Shown here: positions 33,815 to 44,237 of the stretch, one piece after another
Numbering within the stretch: the first letter of the stretch is position 1
Layout of the letters: each line of letters begins with the position of its first letter
Source of the DNA: Hemerocallis citrina
Lineage: Eukaryota; Streptophyta; Magnoliopsida; Asparagales; Asphodelaceae
NCBI GenBank assembly: GCA_017893485.1
Contig: CM030366.1
Coordinates: forward strand, 46,374,283-46,438,282
DNA length: 64,000 nt
Direction: 5' to 3'
Translations under genes and position numbers: made by a program
The notes under the pieces: model-generated
What the model was told of the DNA's origin: nothing
What the model saw: only the letters and a program-made list of their open reading frames with translations
The model's database searches: none

Positions 33815-34672
33815 TTAGGACGTGTCCTCGGTGCTGCTCATAGCGGCCACTCCAACAGATGCTCCGCTCGATGAAATGGCCACGACACTTTGCCCATCCC
33901 TCGGACTAGGATGGCCGATAGGCGGACGGATCGCCATCTCGTAAAACGTGATGCCCCGATCGCTCTCCGCGCGAGTACACGAAGTGCTCCTGACGTTGAT
34001 TGGCCCCGAGCGCGGTTTGAGGCGAGCCACCTCTGCCTCTAGCTTTGAGATCCGCTCCCTCAGGGAGTCATCTTTGACATCGACCTCGAAGCGAGGAGGT
34101 ATCGTAGAGCTCGGGACGCCGGAGCGACTCGCGATAAGACGGCGAAGATGAGTGACTTCGATGCTCTTGTCTACCGTGGCTCTCTTTAGTGCATCGACCT
34201 CGGCTGTCAGTTCGTCCCGTTCGGTTGTCAGTTTGGTCACCTCGGCCGTCAGTCCTTCTCCCTCCGTCCGAAGCTCCGTCTCCACAGTTTGCAGGTGACG
34301 GTTCTCAGAAAGTAGATCGTCCCTCTCCGCTGTTATTTTGGATAAGGTGTGGCGGATGCACTTGATCCGAAGGCCATAGCTGAATGCGGTAGACGAACCC
34401 TCGTCCTCTCCTAGAAGGGTCATCTCGGCGATCCTGCTCTCCAGTCGCCGGATCTCGATGTCTCGCCGACCTAGGACGAGTTGAAGATGGTTCCGCTCGC
34501 TTTCGGCTCTGCGCAATCCCAGCTCGACTTCGTAGAGCCGCTCCCGGCACTTCGCCAAGCAGAGCCTTGTCCCTCCTAAGCCGACCTCCGGACGAGTGTT
34601 GTCCCCCGAGCCAATGGGCTCGACGGCTTGAGTCACCACCGCAAACTGAAAAGAAGCCGAAGTAAAGGACAA
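33815..34672 (-). CDS. Coiled-coil protein of the Tat-type element (partial ORF, start unclear)
   Basis: A 285-codon open frame without an early ATG (it opens with TTG). A good splice acceptor (TTCTTTTCAG before TTTGCGGTGG, ~34648) suggests this is a 3' exon. The protein is rich in Glu, Arg and Leu heptads (for example RLYEVELGLRRAESERNHLQ and LTTERDELTAEVDALKRAT), indicating a long coiled coil. A Ser/Ala-rich tail ends SSTEDTS. It lies on the same strand as the neighbouring three-exon gene and is probably another antisense accessory ORF. No catalytic motif is seen; function unknown. Confidence 0.5.
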   Translation of the reverse strand: MSFTSASFQFAVVTQAVEPIGSGDNTRPEVGLGGTRLCLAKCRERLYEVELGLRRAESERNHLQLVLGRRDIEIRRLESRIAEMTLLGEDEGSSTAFSYGLRIKCIRHTLSKITAERDDLLSENRHLQTVETELRTEGEGLTAEVTKLTTERDELTAEVDALKRATVDKSIEVTHLRRLIASRSGVPSSTIPPRFEVDVKDDSLRERISKLEAEVARLKPRSGPINVRSTSCTRAESDRGITFYEMAIRPPIGHPSPRDGQSVVAISSSGASVGVAAMSSTEDTS

Positions 34673-34861
34673 GTTCTCAAATACATTGCCGAACTTCTAC
34701 ACTTAGCCAAATTTCAAAAAACTCTTGAGAAAAAATAGAGAGACACAGTCAAGTCCAAAAGACGTTTTCATTCATTCATAACAAAAAGCGGTGGCCAGTC
34801 CGCGATTAGGCATTACAAAAAAAAAGAAAAAGAAGAAGAACAGAAATAAAATCATGCGGAG

Positions 34862-36975
34862 TCAGGGTGCAGCCTCTTTCCCGGGGCAACGAGGAGGGGT
34901 GGGGGTCGATGTCTCTGAGGGGGTTATCACCACCAGTGGGGTAACCACAGAGCTCGGGACCTCGCCGGCGACATCGACTTTAGTCTCGGCTTCGTCCTCC
35001 CCTTCTTCTTCTTCCCTCTATGATTCGGGGTCAAAGCCCTCGACGTGGCCCGGGAACAGTATCCATCCCGAGCAGTCCACTTCAGGGTACGTCTTCGTCA
35101 CCCAGGCGATGGCTTCGGTGTAAGCTTTGGCCATGTTTTGGGCAAGGAAACCTTGCGCCTTCGCCAGGGTCGCGTCCTCTGCCCCCTTCACCGCCGCGGC
35201 CTTCGCCTCTTCGGCTTCGACCAAGTGCTTGGCCGCCTCCTTCTGCTGACGAAGAAGATCGCCCTCCAGCTGCGCGACCTGAGCTTCGAGGAACTCGACC
35301 CTCGTCGCCTTCCCTTCGAACTCGACCCTGATCTTGTCGAGCTCGTTCCCCATCCGAGCCTTCTCTTTCCGAGCCTGGTCGGACTCCTGCTTCAGCTCCT
35401 TCTCCAGAGTTGCCAACCTCTCGGTGAGGTGTCCAAAATGGACAATGATCTGCGACAAGGAAAGAAGAATTAAAAGAGTTAGAAAAATTATAGCTAAAGA
35501 AATTCAACGACGGCAAAAAAATAATACTTACCGACACGGCCGAGCGAGCAATCTCGATGACGTCGTCACCTTCTTGCCCAGCCTCCATGGCGGCGCGATC
35601 CTTCGGCGTCGCCATATGCTTGACGGCCTGCATGCTCGCCAAGGAGTTGCCGAGGAACCCATCGTGTTTCCGAACTTGCCAGTCCGGAATATGGATCCTC
35701 TTGTGCTCCTCGGTTAGGAGCTCCTCGGCCGCCACTGACAGCGGCGACGTCGTCATCCCGAGGGCCGCGGCAATGGGGAACTCGCCGACCCCAGTTGATG
35801 CCGAAGCACCTGCACTGGCAACGACCGGACTACTGAGGGTCTCCCCCTCCTCGACCGCCTCCGTCACCCGCGGAGTCTTTGGGGTCGGCAACTTGGTGGC
35901 CACCCTCTTGCGCTTCTTCGGCGCCTTACTGGCGAGGCCTGCTCTCAAAGCTAGCACCGCATCGTAGTCCATCGCCTCTGCATTAAAGCCAAAGTTCGTT
36001 AACACAATACAGCTCATGCAAAATAAAGTATGAAGAAAAAAGCACAAAAAGAAGCCGCGTACTGGGATCTACGCGGCAGAGCCCTCCCCTGAACAACACA
36101 TCCTCGGTCAGCTCCTTCCAATCATACTTCGGCCGATCAAGAAGTGTCCGAACCGCCTCTTCCTCTTCAGGACGAAGCTTGGGCAACGCCTTCAACCTCT
36201 TTGGCACCTCCTCCACCCAACTGGAGGGGATCGGCCAGGCCCCCGGACTCCGCACTATCAAGAATTTTTCACGCCAGTGCTTGATGGAGTCGGGGCATAT
36301 GACGAGCCTGCCGCCATGCCTCGGAGCCAAATAGTATCGGTACTCCGACCTGCTCCCTTGGTGTAGCCGATAGATTGTCCGAAGCACGTTCAGCTCCGGC
36401 TCGATCCTAGCAGCTTGGCAGTGAAGTACGAAGCCGTTTATGACTCTCCATGCGTTCGGCATGAGTTGGATGGGGCTGACTCCAAACCAACTCAGGACGA
36501 GCATAGCGAACGGATGGAGAGGTAGCCGAGCCCCGGCGATAAAGGCGTCAACCGGCCAGCAACACATGGTCACTGGCAGCGGCGAGTTGGCCCTAACCCC
36601 GGGACCCGGCAGCATAAGCTCGTACTCCTCCGGGATCTGGAAACAGTCCCGGATAACTCCCAAGTCCTCTTCGCGAAGGATCGACACTGTCTCGTCCGCC
36701 TCCGTCGTCTCCTTCGCCGCATTCTCCTCGAAGGACCTCCCCCTCCCATGAACTATGCGCTCGGCATGCTCCTCCGGAAGCTCCCGAACCCTGTGGAGTC
36801 CCGTCAGTTGCCCCGGCAATCTGCCGAACTCCCCCATACGCTTCGGATCCTCCACGGTGGAATCTTTGCCGAACACCTTCTTGCCCTTGTCTGGCCGACT
36901 CGGAGTGTGGGCTTCGACCACTTCAAGGGAGGGCTCGGACCAAGAGGTCGACTCGGAGACAGAAGCAAGAGACAT
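34862..36975 (-). pseudogene. Three-exon 'putative gypsy type transposon' (Transposase_28-like) protein with one premature stop
   Basis: Exons 36975-36063, 35977-35532 and 35449 downwards join in frame: the donor after codon-phase A at 36063, the acceptor GCAG at 35978, the classic donor TCG|GTAAGT at 35531 and the acceptor CGCAG at 35450. The first TAG at 35018 gives 596 aa. The frame then continues with an acidic REEEEGEDEAE stretch to TGA at 34862, so the TAG looks like a late nonsense mutation. The N-terminal two-thirds (DLGVIRDCFQIPEEYELMLP, PLHPFAMLVLSWFGVSPIQL, YYLAPRHGGRLVI) match the plant domain known as 'putative gypsy type transposon'. Exon 3 forms a coiled coil (LATLEKELKQESDQARKEK). 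It lies antisense to the host element, as accessory ORFs of Tat elements do. Biochemical role unknown. Confidence 0.72.
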
Positions 36976-37319
36976 AGTTTATGAAATAAACTAAGTATAA
37001 ATTACCTTAAAAGATTAGCTGCCGGAAACTCCAGAAAACGAACGACGATCACCGGAAATACTCTATTAGCACAAAAGATTGCCTGAGCAAAAGAGAAGAG
37101 AAGTGAAAAATGAGAGAGGGGGGTGGAGTTTTATAGAGCGAGGCGCGCAAAACGAGGTTAATAGGCCTATACTGCCGGCCCTATTCACACAAAACGGCAA
37201 AAGCGACCTCAATCGCCGCCTTGTTTACCACGCCAAGCCGTATACCGCATTAATTACTGTCACATCTAGCAGAAGCTCAGAGGTCACAACATTAAATGAG
37301 CATCTCATCCGTCAGAGCT

Positions 37320-37434
37320 GTCAGAAGTTCAGAAGCCATCACATTTAATGACTGCCACGTCTGCCAGCTACGCAGAAGCCGCCAACTCCGCAGTGCATCC
37401 TACGCCAAAAACGACAAGTCTTGGGCCTCGACAC
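37320..37434 (-). repeat. Inverted partner of 32440-32560, cut by the LARD
   Basis: Reverse complement of the left spacer. It ends CTCGACAC, where the LARD is inserted. After the LARD the sequence resumes as the right-hand 58-bp array. Confidence 0.85.
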
Positions 37435-38079
37435 TGTAACGCCCCGAATTCCAAATACAACTGAATTCGAGAGTTCTACAGGATCTTTTCACTTCTTTCG
37501 TACAATTTTACAAGGAATTTAAAACTTTTATTTCAACAATGATTACATCATAGTCTTTTACATCAATAAGCAGCGGAATCAACAAAATACAACAATATTG
37601 AATGTACAATTGTTACAATTTTAACATTTAAGTAATCAACAGCATCAAATCATCTTTATATCTTCATGTAACTCCATACCCTGCATATAAAACTGTGGGC
37701 GCGTCAGTTGCTTACAACTGACGAAATATTATACACGGCCATCCTCTCTATGCCGGAAACAGTATAACGATTCTTAAATACTTTAGTAAACACAAACTTG
37801 ATCACAAACAAAGCTACAAAGGGACTATCCTGTTGATGTCGTGTTGTGCGGTGCACTTAGTCCTTAATGCAGTTGTTTATATTATATGACACTAATGCAC
37901 ACTTGTTCGGATTCTATGCATCCCATACTACATAGGTCCGAGGGCAAGCCTCTTAATCGTCTTCATTATTGTAGGGTTCAATCCCTCGCCATGACTTAAT
38001 CTACTACGGTAACTACGGTGAGTATCCTAGATGGTCTGTGAGTACAAGCACGTATCCTGGACCCTGGAGGGGAATTCCG

Positions 38080-38565
38080 CGCCATGTCTTGACTCATCAA
38101 GCATGCATTCTGCGGTAATTCAGCCTCCTCCCTGAACACGATCCTCTTGCAGTCACTAAAACATCCCACAAGCGTGACTAAAGTCCGATCATTACTGAGT
38201 TGTGCCCGCGCCATGTCTTGACTCATCAAGCATGCATTCTGCGGCTCACACACCCGCACCGTACCCTAGCTCTCATACTCGTGTTTTTCTCTCACTTTCA
38301 TCACATCTCCACTATGTATCTATCTGTAATTTCAGCAAGTGTCATAGACGTTCCATGATTACAAGCACGTGTCCAAGACCCTAGAGGGGAACCTCGCGCC
38401 ATGTCTTGACTCATCAAGCATGCATTCTGCGATAGTTCAGCCTCCTCCTTGAATACGATCCTCTTGCCGTCACCAAACATCCCACAAGCGTCGCCAAGAT
38501 CCCGATCATTCTGGAGTATATTACCCACGCCATGTCTTGACTCATCAAGCATGCATTCTGTGGAT
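38080..38565. repeat. Duplicated ~318-bp module with four GCCATGTCTTGACTCATCAA sites
   Basis: TGACTCA (GCN4/AP-1-like) occurs at 38090, 38219, 38407 and 38538, each inside the same ~32-bp conserved sentence. Spacing alternates at about 129, 188 and 131 bp, so two tandem modules each carry two sites. The same four occur in the other LTR (about 44893-45348). Confidence 0.9.
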
Positions 38566-39067
38566 CACATCCGCATCGTAGACCCTAGGCTCCCATACTT
38601 ATGTTTTTCTCTTACTTTCATTACAGCCTTACAATGTATTAATTATTAGAATCATGAATAAAATCAAAGCACTAGAGTTAGCCTCTCCACTCAACCGGAC
38701 TTATTCATTCATTACAATACCTGACCAACCTTGGTCTTTCAAATTCTCATTTCATTTCATTTCATTGCCGGGGGAGACTTAGCTACTCTTTAGTTTCAAT
38801 TCCCATTCACAATTTCCAATTGAGCATTTCCAGCTCATAATTCAATTTTGAGTCTCACAGACTTTCTCATCATGATCTTAGCCTTTCATATTTATTTAAT
38901 TCTCAATTCAAATCTATGATTCATCTCATGTAAATTCTCAATTCAACTATGATTCATTTCATATAAATTTATGCAACAACAAATAGAGTTTACCAATATC
39001 CAGATTCACAATCTGTACCCCAAACAATTCACAAGATTTTAGATATATCAAAAAAAAGAACTCTGGA

Positions 39068-39505
39068 CAGTCGACTGGGAACTCTTCCAGTCGACTTGTT
39101 CAGTCAAATCACATTCTTCATAACCACTCGGGAGAGTCGACTGCTGCACCCGGCAGTCGGCTGTTTCGCAGTGTTCCAAATTAATTTCTTTGTCAATTTC
39201 ATCTTTCATAGCCTTGTGTGCATTTCACAATAAAACTCAATCAAATCTTAATAATCATAAAATCTTGTATTCACAACTTATTTAACTTTCATTTGTCAAA
39301 ATCAATTTCAAACTCAAGAACCATAAACAGTTCGGCTCAGTCGACTGGTGGCAGTATCAGTCGACTGTCCCGCAAATATCTTGGAAACTCAACATCAAAT
39401 TTATGACAGCATCAGTCGACTGCGAAAAATAGTCAGTCGACTGTCCTGCTGACAAAACCCAATTTTAACACTTACCAGTCGACTGTGGAAGTGATCAGTC
39501 GACTG
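39068..39505. repeat. Five pairs of CAGTCGACTG palindromes in the LARD LTR
   Basis: Sites at 39068/39088, 39134/39154, 39338/39358, 39413/39434 and 39476/39496. Spacing within a pair is 20, 20, 20, 21 and 20 bp. Seven of the ten are perfect CAGTCGACTG. In single-stranded form each pair can fold into a ~10-bp stem with a ~10-nt loop. The cluster repeats in the other LTR at about 45870-46312. Confidence 0.93.
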
Positions 39506-40348
39506 TTAAATCCACAATTTGCATCTTTGCCTACACTTTTCGACCTTTTAATCAATTGGTACTTCCATATACAAAATATAAATCATTTCCAGAATATATT
39601 CCTTTTTAAAACATTATCATATATATTACCAATTCCCAAGTTCTCTTTTTCCCAATCAAAAATGCATCAAAACATATTTTCCAAACAAACTACCTTCTTT
39701 TATCAAAATTTACTTTACAAAAAATCTCTATACTTGTATCAATAACATTTTGAGGTTATAAATCATACTTTTTTCCACATTTCGCATTATTCCAATAATG
39801 TCTCAATATGCATCAATTTCATACAATCACTTCAATTCTAGCAATTCAACTAGCAATCGTAACAAGCATAGCAATTTGCATTTACCATAATCAATTTCAT
39901 GCAATCAATTCAATTTCAACCAAGTAAATCACATATCATCTATCATGCAAATTATATTCCTAAATTAGAAAGCATTTAAGAAACACCCACCTAAAAATGA
40001 AGATTTGTTACCCAATGAACTCCTAGAATTAGGAGCTCCTAAAGAAAGCTCCAATTGCAATCCTCCTCGAAATCCGTGCACCAAAGCAAGCCTCCAAGCT
40101 CCACATTTCGGCAAGCATCCATCAATGAGCATCTCCATCTCCATTCGGCAATCATCAAGAACAACTCCCATCTTCTTTCATATACATATACTATGTATGT
40201 GCATATATATACATTAGTATATGTATGGAGACAAGTGGAAAGGTGATTAGGTGGAGAAATGGAAGAGGCTATGCTGGCTTGGGTGGTTGCTTCGGATCAG
40301 CAAGAGAGAAGGGAGAAAGATATGAGAGAAGAGAGACTAAGGGTGCAC

Positions 40349-40356
40349 TTTTATAA
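40349..40356 (-). promoter_or_regulatory. LARD LTR TATA box
   Basis: CTTATAAAAG on the minus strand, followed by a CT-rich leader. The U3 carrying the G-boxes ends here. An equivalent box lies in the 5' LTR at about 47154-47161. Confidence 0.65.
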
Positions 40357-40519
40357 GAAAGTAGTAGGTGGTTATAGCAACCACCTCCCACATGAACTCC
40401 ACTAACCCATTATAAAAATTTGTAACTTGTTTTCCCTATCATTTCAAAATCAAATGTTCAGAATTTTTCCCTCTTCTCACAACAGCCCGGCCCCAAAAAG
40501 TGTGCACATCGTACGTGTG

Positions 40520-41162
40520 CACGTGCACGTGCTTTGTGTACAAAACAATTTATTTATTTAATCCTTTTAAAATAATTATTTATATATGTAATAAATATGT
40601 AAAATTAACTTAAAAATTATACTTTTCATGCACAATAAAATGGAAAGAAACATTTCATGAAAATTTACTTTGAAGGAAGAACGTGCTTAAACACGTGCAC
40701 CAAAACACGTGCGTCGCCCGTAAAATCTCAAAAATACAAAAATTGATTTTATGAACCGAAAAATATTTATAATCACTTGGAATTCAATAGAAAGTATATT
40801 TAATATACATATTTGATAATATACTCAAACGTACAGAAAACACGTGTATTGCACGTAGAAATTTATTTTAACTAAAGATAGTCAAAAATTGAATTTTCGT
40901 TTACAAAATAAATTAAAACATGTTTATAAAAATAAATGATTGAAATTCATTGAAAACTTTGTACGTAACAGTGGAATACCCAAAATCGACACGTGCATCG
41001 ATAATACGTAAAAAGCACGTAAAAACTCAAAGATTGAAATTTTGTATTTGAGTTGCCTCAAATGTGATTTTTAAGAATACAAGATTGTATAAATAATAGG
41101 AATTCAAAATACATATCAAAATGCGTTATGGACATGATCAGTAATAGTACAAAATGCACGTG
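40520..41162 (-). promoter_or_regulatory. Cluster of seven G-boxes (CACGTG) in the LARD U3
   Basis: Perfect CACGTG at 40520, 40526, 40692, 40706, 40841, 40990 and 41157, plus further ACGTG cores at about 40513 and 40681. All lie within ~810 bp upstream of the TATA box. In plants CACGTG/ACGTGC is bound by bZIP and bHLH factors, including ABA-response factors. Function here is inferred. Confidence 0.75.
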
Positions 41163-41211
41163 CGTAACACCCGAGGGCAAAATTGTCAATTAAATTTTGC
41201 AGGGTGTTACA

Positions 41212-41225
41212 CTCTCCCCCCCTTA
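41212..41225 (-). promoter_or_regulatory. LARD polypurine tract
   Basis: AAGGGGGGGGAGAG on the minus strand, directly before the 3' LTR start (TGTAACACC). Confidence 0.85.
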
Positions 41226-44219
41226 GAACAGTTCCGTCCCCGGAACTCACTATGGTAAAGGCTGTATTTTGTACACACCAAAGAAAATATCGTTATAACA
41301 TATAGAAATCACAAACATCAAGAAGATACATATAGCATAAAAATAGGCAATGTGGAAAAATAAGACAAGAAATCTATTTAAGAAAATGTATGAGCATCAA
41401 AATTTTACAAGAACTAAACAAGAAAACTAGGAAAGTAGCATAGGAGAACAAATACGACAATAGAGGATAGTGCATTTTGAAAAGAATTTACGTACAAATT
41501 ACTGTCAAGTAACCATTAGATAAAAAATGATAAATAAACTTAGTCATTAATTGTGAAAATAATTTCGGAAAACAATGCAATAAAGAAAACATAGTTAATG
41601 GGTACTTTATAAATAGATTCAATACTAAAAATTCATCAATGTAATAAAGGGTAGAAAATTTTCAAACCCAACTTGGTACTATACGACAAAACTAGCAATT
41701 TAACAGTTTGAGAAATATATAAGAAGGGAATATAGTAAAAGTATAGACAACACAAAATAATTCTGTATCTAAATTAGTACCACATAATTTGTAAGGTAAC
41801 TTTAATAATTATACATACAATTTGAAAATTAGGAATACATCAAAATACTTTCGAATTATTCAGTAGAGCGAGAAAACCAACTTACAAAAATCACATGGGC
41901 GAAAAATTATAGAGGTGAGATAAATAGTATGATAGGAAAGTCATAACTGATTTGTAGCAGTCAAACGAGACATCGTAGTAGTAAAATATACTATTGAAAG
42001 CAGTGTGAAAACCAATTATATAACAAGGGAAAGTATAGACAATGAAAAAATGATTTTGTATATAAATCGATATTATAAGGTAATTTGTAAAGTAAATACA
42101 ATAATCATAGGTGTATGATAAAAATGAAAAAGCAAAATCCAAATAATTTCGATTTGTCCAGTAGGCCAAGAAATCAGCATACAAAATTATGTATATACAT
42201 AAATGGAAATTATAGGGCAAAACAACAACACCATGATACAAAATTTATAAATGATGTGTAGGAGAAAATATATTATGGTAGTAAAAGTAGTAACAATGCA
42301 AAACTAATTATATAGAAGTGAATCATGAATTATAACAGAAGTAGAATAAATAAACTGTTAGGTGAGTAGCTACCAAATTTAAAATAGCAAAATACAATAA
42401 AGTTGTATGAAATACTAACTCACATAAAATACAAGGTACTACGAAGAAGACAGCAAGATAGTTGAGATTAAGCGGTAAATATACAAGTTTGATAGATATA
42501 AAAATCAGTATAAACAGGATAATGCTAGGTTGCAAAATATTATAAAATAGCTCAAGCTAGTACACAATGAAATAGTTATAAGTGAATACCACAGGAAAAC
42601 AAGGTAGGGGTCTTCTAAGTATAATATTTCATTTTGGTTTAGGTTCGTCTCGCTGGTATCCAACAGCAGACTTGCCTATCTTGATCTCAAGTTGCATAAT
42701 TGCTCCTATGGTGTCCGGTTGCAAATTGCCTTCTGGGCATTCGGTTGCAAACTTTGCCTCCCCGACATCCAGTTGCGGTTTGCCTTCTGGACATTCAGTT
42801 GCAAACTCTGCCTCCCCGACTTCCAGTTGCAATTTGCCTCCAATGATGTCTAGTTGCATATTTGCCTTCTCGACATTAAGTTGCACCAAAGCGAAAGATG
42901 GAAAGATGTAATCTTCCATGTATACTTAGATTAGATATGGGATGTTTAATAAAGTATGGTGTTACGTTTGAAAATCAATGATGCAGAAAAAGATTTTACA
43001 CAATGAAATATCAAAATAGGTGTATAGGATATATCAAACATAGAGGGTACTAATTAGTAGTTATGAAAAATTATTTATAACACTAAAATAAATAATGTAG
43101 AATATATGCACGTGTTGGAAGTACAAATGAAAACATTAATGATGTAAGGTAGCAAATTAGGGCAATAGACACAAACAATTATACATAAAAATGGTAATGT
43201 AGTAAATTGAGGATGGTGAAATTATATGTATAGTAAGTATCTTGAAATACATATAAAACTTCAATGGAAAACATATGTGGTAATCAAGAATGTAAAGACA
43301 ATTTGAAATTAGAGGATAGAGTAAAATACAAATAGCAAGTATATGCATTATATTTAAGAAAACGTAAATTACAAAATTTATAAATATAACAAAACAAATT
43401 TGTAGACAATATGTAATAACAATAATATCGAATGCAGATAATAAATCAAATTAGTATGTTGTATTTATACGGATAAAATATTTCAATCTTGTTAAAATAT
43501 ATTGAAGTATATAGGGGAAAATATGAAATACTGAAAGAATATCGTATCACAAAATCAAATCATGTAAAATGAATGCATATAAGCAAAATTCCCAAACAAA
43601 AATTCAAAAATGTAATAGTAAATGAAAATAATATTTGTAGTATAAATTTAACAGAATATATAAAGTAATAGCAGATATAGACGGATGAACATGAAGTGAC
43701 ATAAAACACGAAAGACAAAACTTTAAGATGGAGACACAATTAAAATAAGTTCAACAAGATTAAGACTGAGGAAAATAGGCAAAATACTAGGCTTTGAAAT
43801 GATTTAATAGTATAGAAAAATATTTATTTAGAAAATATTAATATTGAAAAGTACTATGATGAAAATCCACAGAAAATAATTTGAGGGGAAAGTGTGTCCA
43901 TGTGTAAGGTATCATGAACGACGGTTCAAAGCCAACCACGCTTCCACGGCGCCACTCTGATACCCAGAGAAAATGAGTTCGTATACAATCTCAAATCAAT
44001 GTACACGAGGAGAGTATCATGAATGAATTTGAATGTAAATTCAATAACAATTTTCATTCATGACTCCGACCATCCAATAGGAAAAAGGGGGAAGAAAAAC
44101 ATCAGCCTATAGAGCAACACAAATGTAAATCACTTACATTTAAATCTCTATAAACTGAACTCACACTCTAATGTCCACTTCTAGGGTGTCGTTCCTTATA
44201 AATTTGTACTACTTAGAAG
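41226..44219 (-). other. LARD internal region, non-coding, with degenerate ~310-bp modules
   Basis: AT-rich with no gag or pol. A phrase built on AAAGTATAGACAA, then TAATTTGTAAgGTAA, then AATAATtATAcaT recurs at about 41735 and 42030, and CAAGAAAACCAACTTACAAAAAT-like sequence recurs at 41870 and 42165, so part of it is tandemly repeated at ~300 bp. One short ORF is listed separately. Confidence 0.6.
42629..42919 (-). CDS. Short repetitive ORF in the LARD internal region, 96 aa
   Basis: Sense to the element, about 1.3 kb downstream of the PBS. The protein has a perfectly placed 18-residue repeat (QLEVGEAEFATECPEGKP, then QLDVGEAKFATECPEGNL) from 54-bp units, flanked by weaker copies (QLDIIGGK, QPDTIGAI). 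It is acidic, with no signal peptide or known domain. It could be a gag vestige, a chance frame through a minisatellite, or a real small protein. Not recognised. Confidence 0.3.
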   Translation of the reverse strand: MEDYIFPSFALVQLNVEKANMQLDIIGGKLQLEVGEAEFATECPEGKPQLDVGEAKFATECPEGNLQPDTIGAIMQLEIKIGKSAVGYQRDEPKPK

Positions 44220-44221
44220 CG

Positions 44222-44235
44222 TGGCTCTGATACCA
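44222..44235 (-). promoter_or_regulatory. LARD primer-binding site (tRNA-iMet)
   Basis: TGGTATCAGAGCCA on the minus strand, two bases inside the 5' LTR end. This is the standard initiator-tRNA-Met PBS. Confidence 0.93.
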
Positions 44236-44237
44236 CT

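Larger units (their letters stand above)
37435..41211 (-). repeat. LARD 3' LTR (3,777 bp)
   Basis: Minus strand, running from TGTAACACCCTGC at 41211 to CGGGGCGTTACA at 37435. Inferred layout: U3 from 41211 to a TATA box at 40349-40356, transcript start just after, then a long R/U5. It contains the G-box cluster (40520-41162), paired palindromes (39068-39505) and a duplicated ~318-bp module with GCN4-like sites (38080-38565). The short open frames inside are not conserved coding sequences. Confidence 0.96.

Noticed and set aside
38202..38384. Short frames duplicated in both LARD LTRs (for example 37996-38259, 39965-40171)
   Set aside because: Their identity between LTRs only reflects LTR duplication; they lie in repeats and show no domain.
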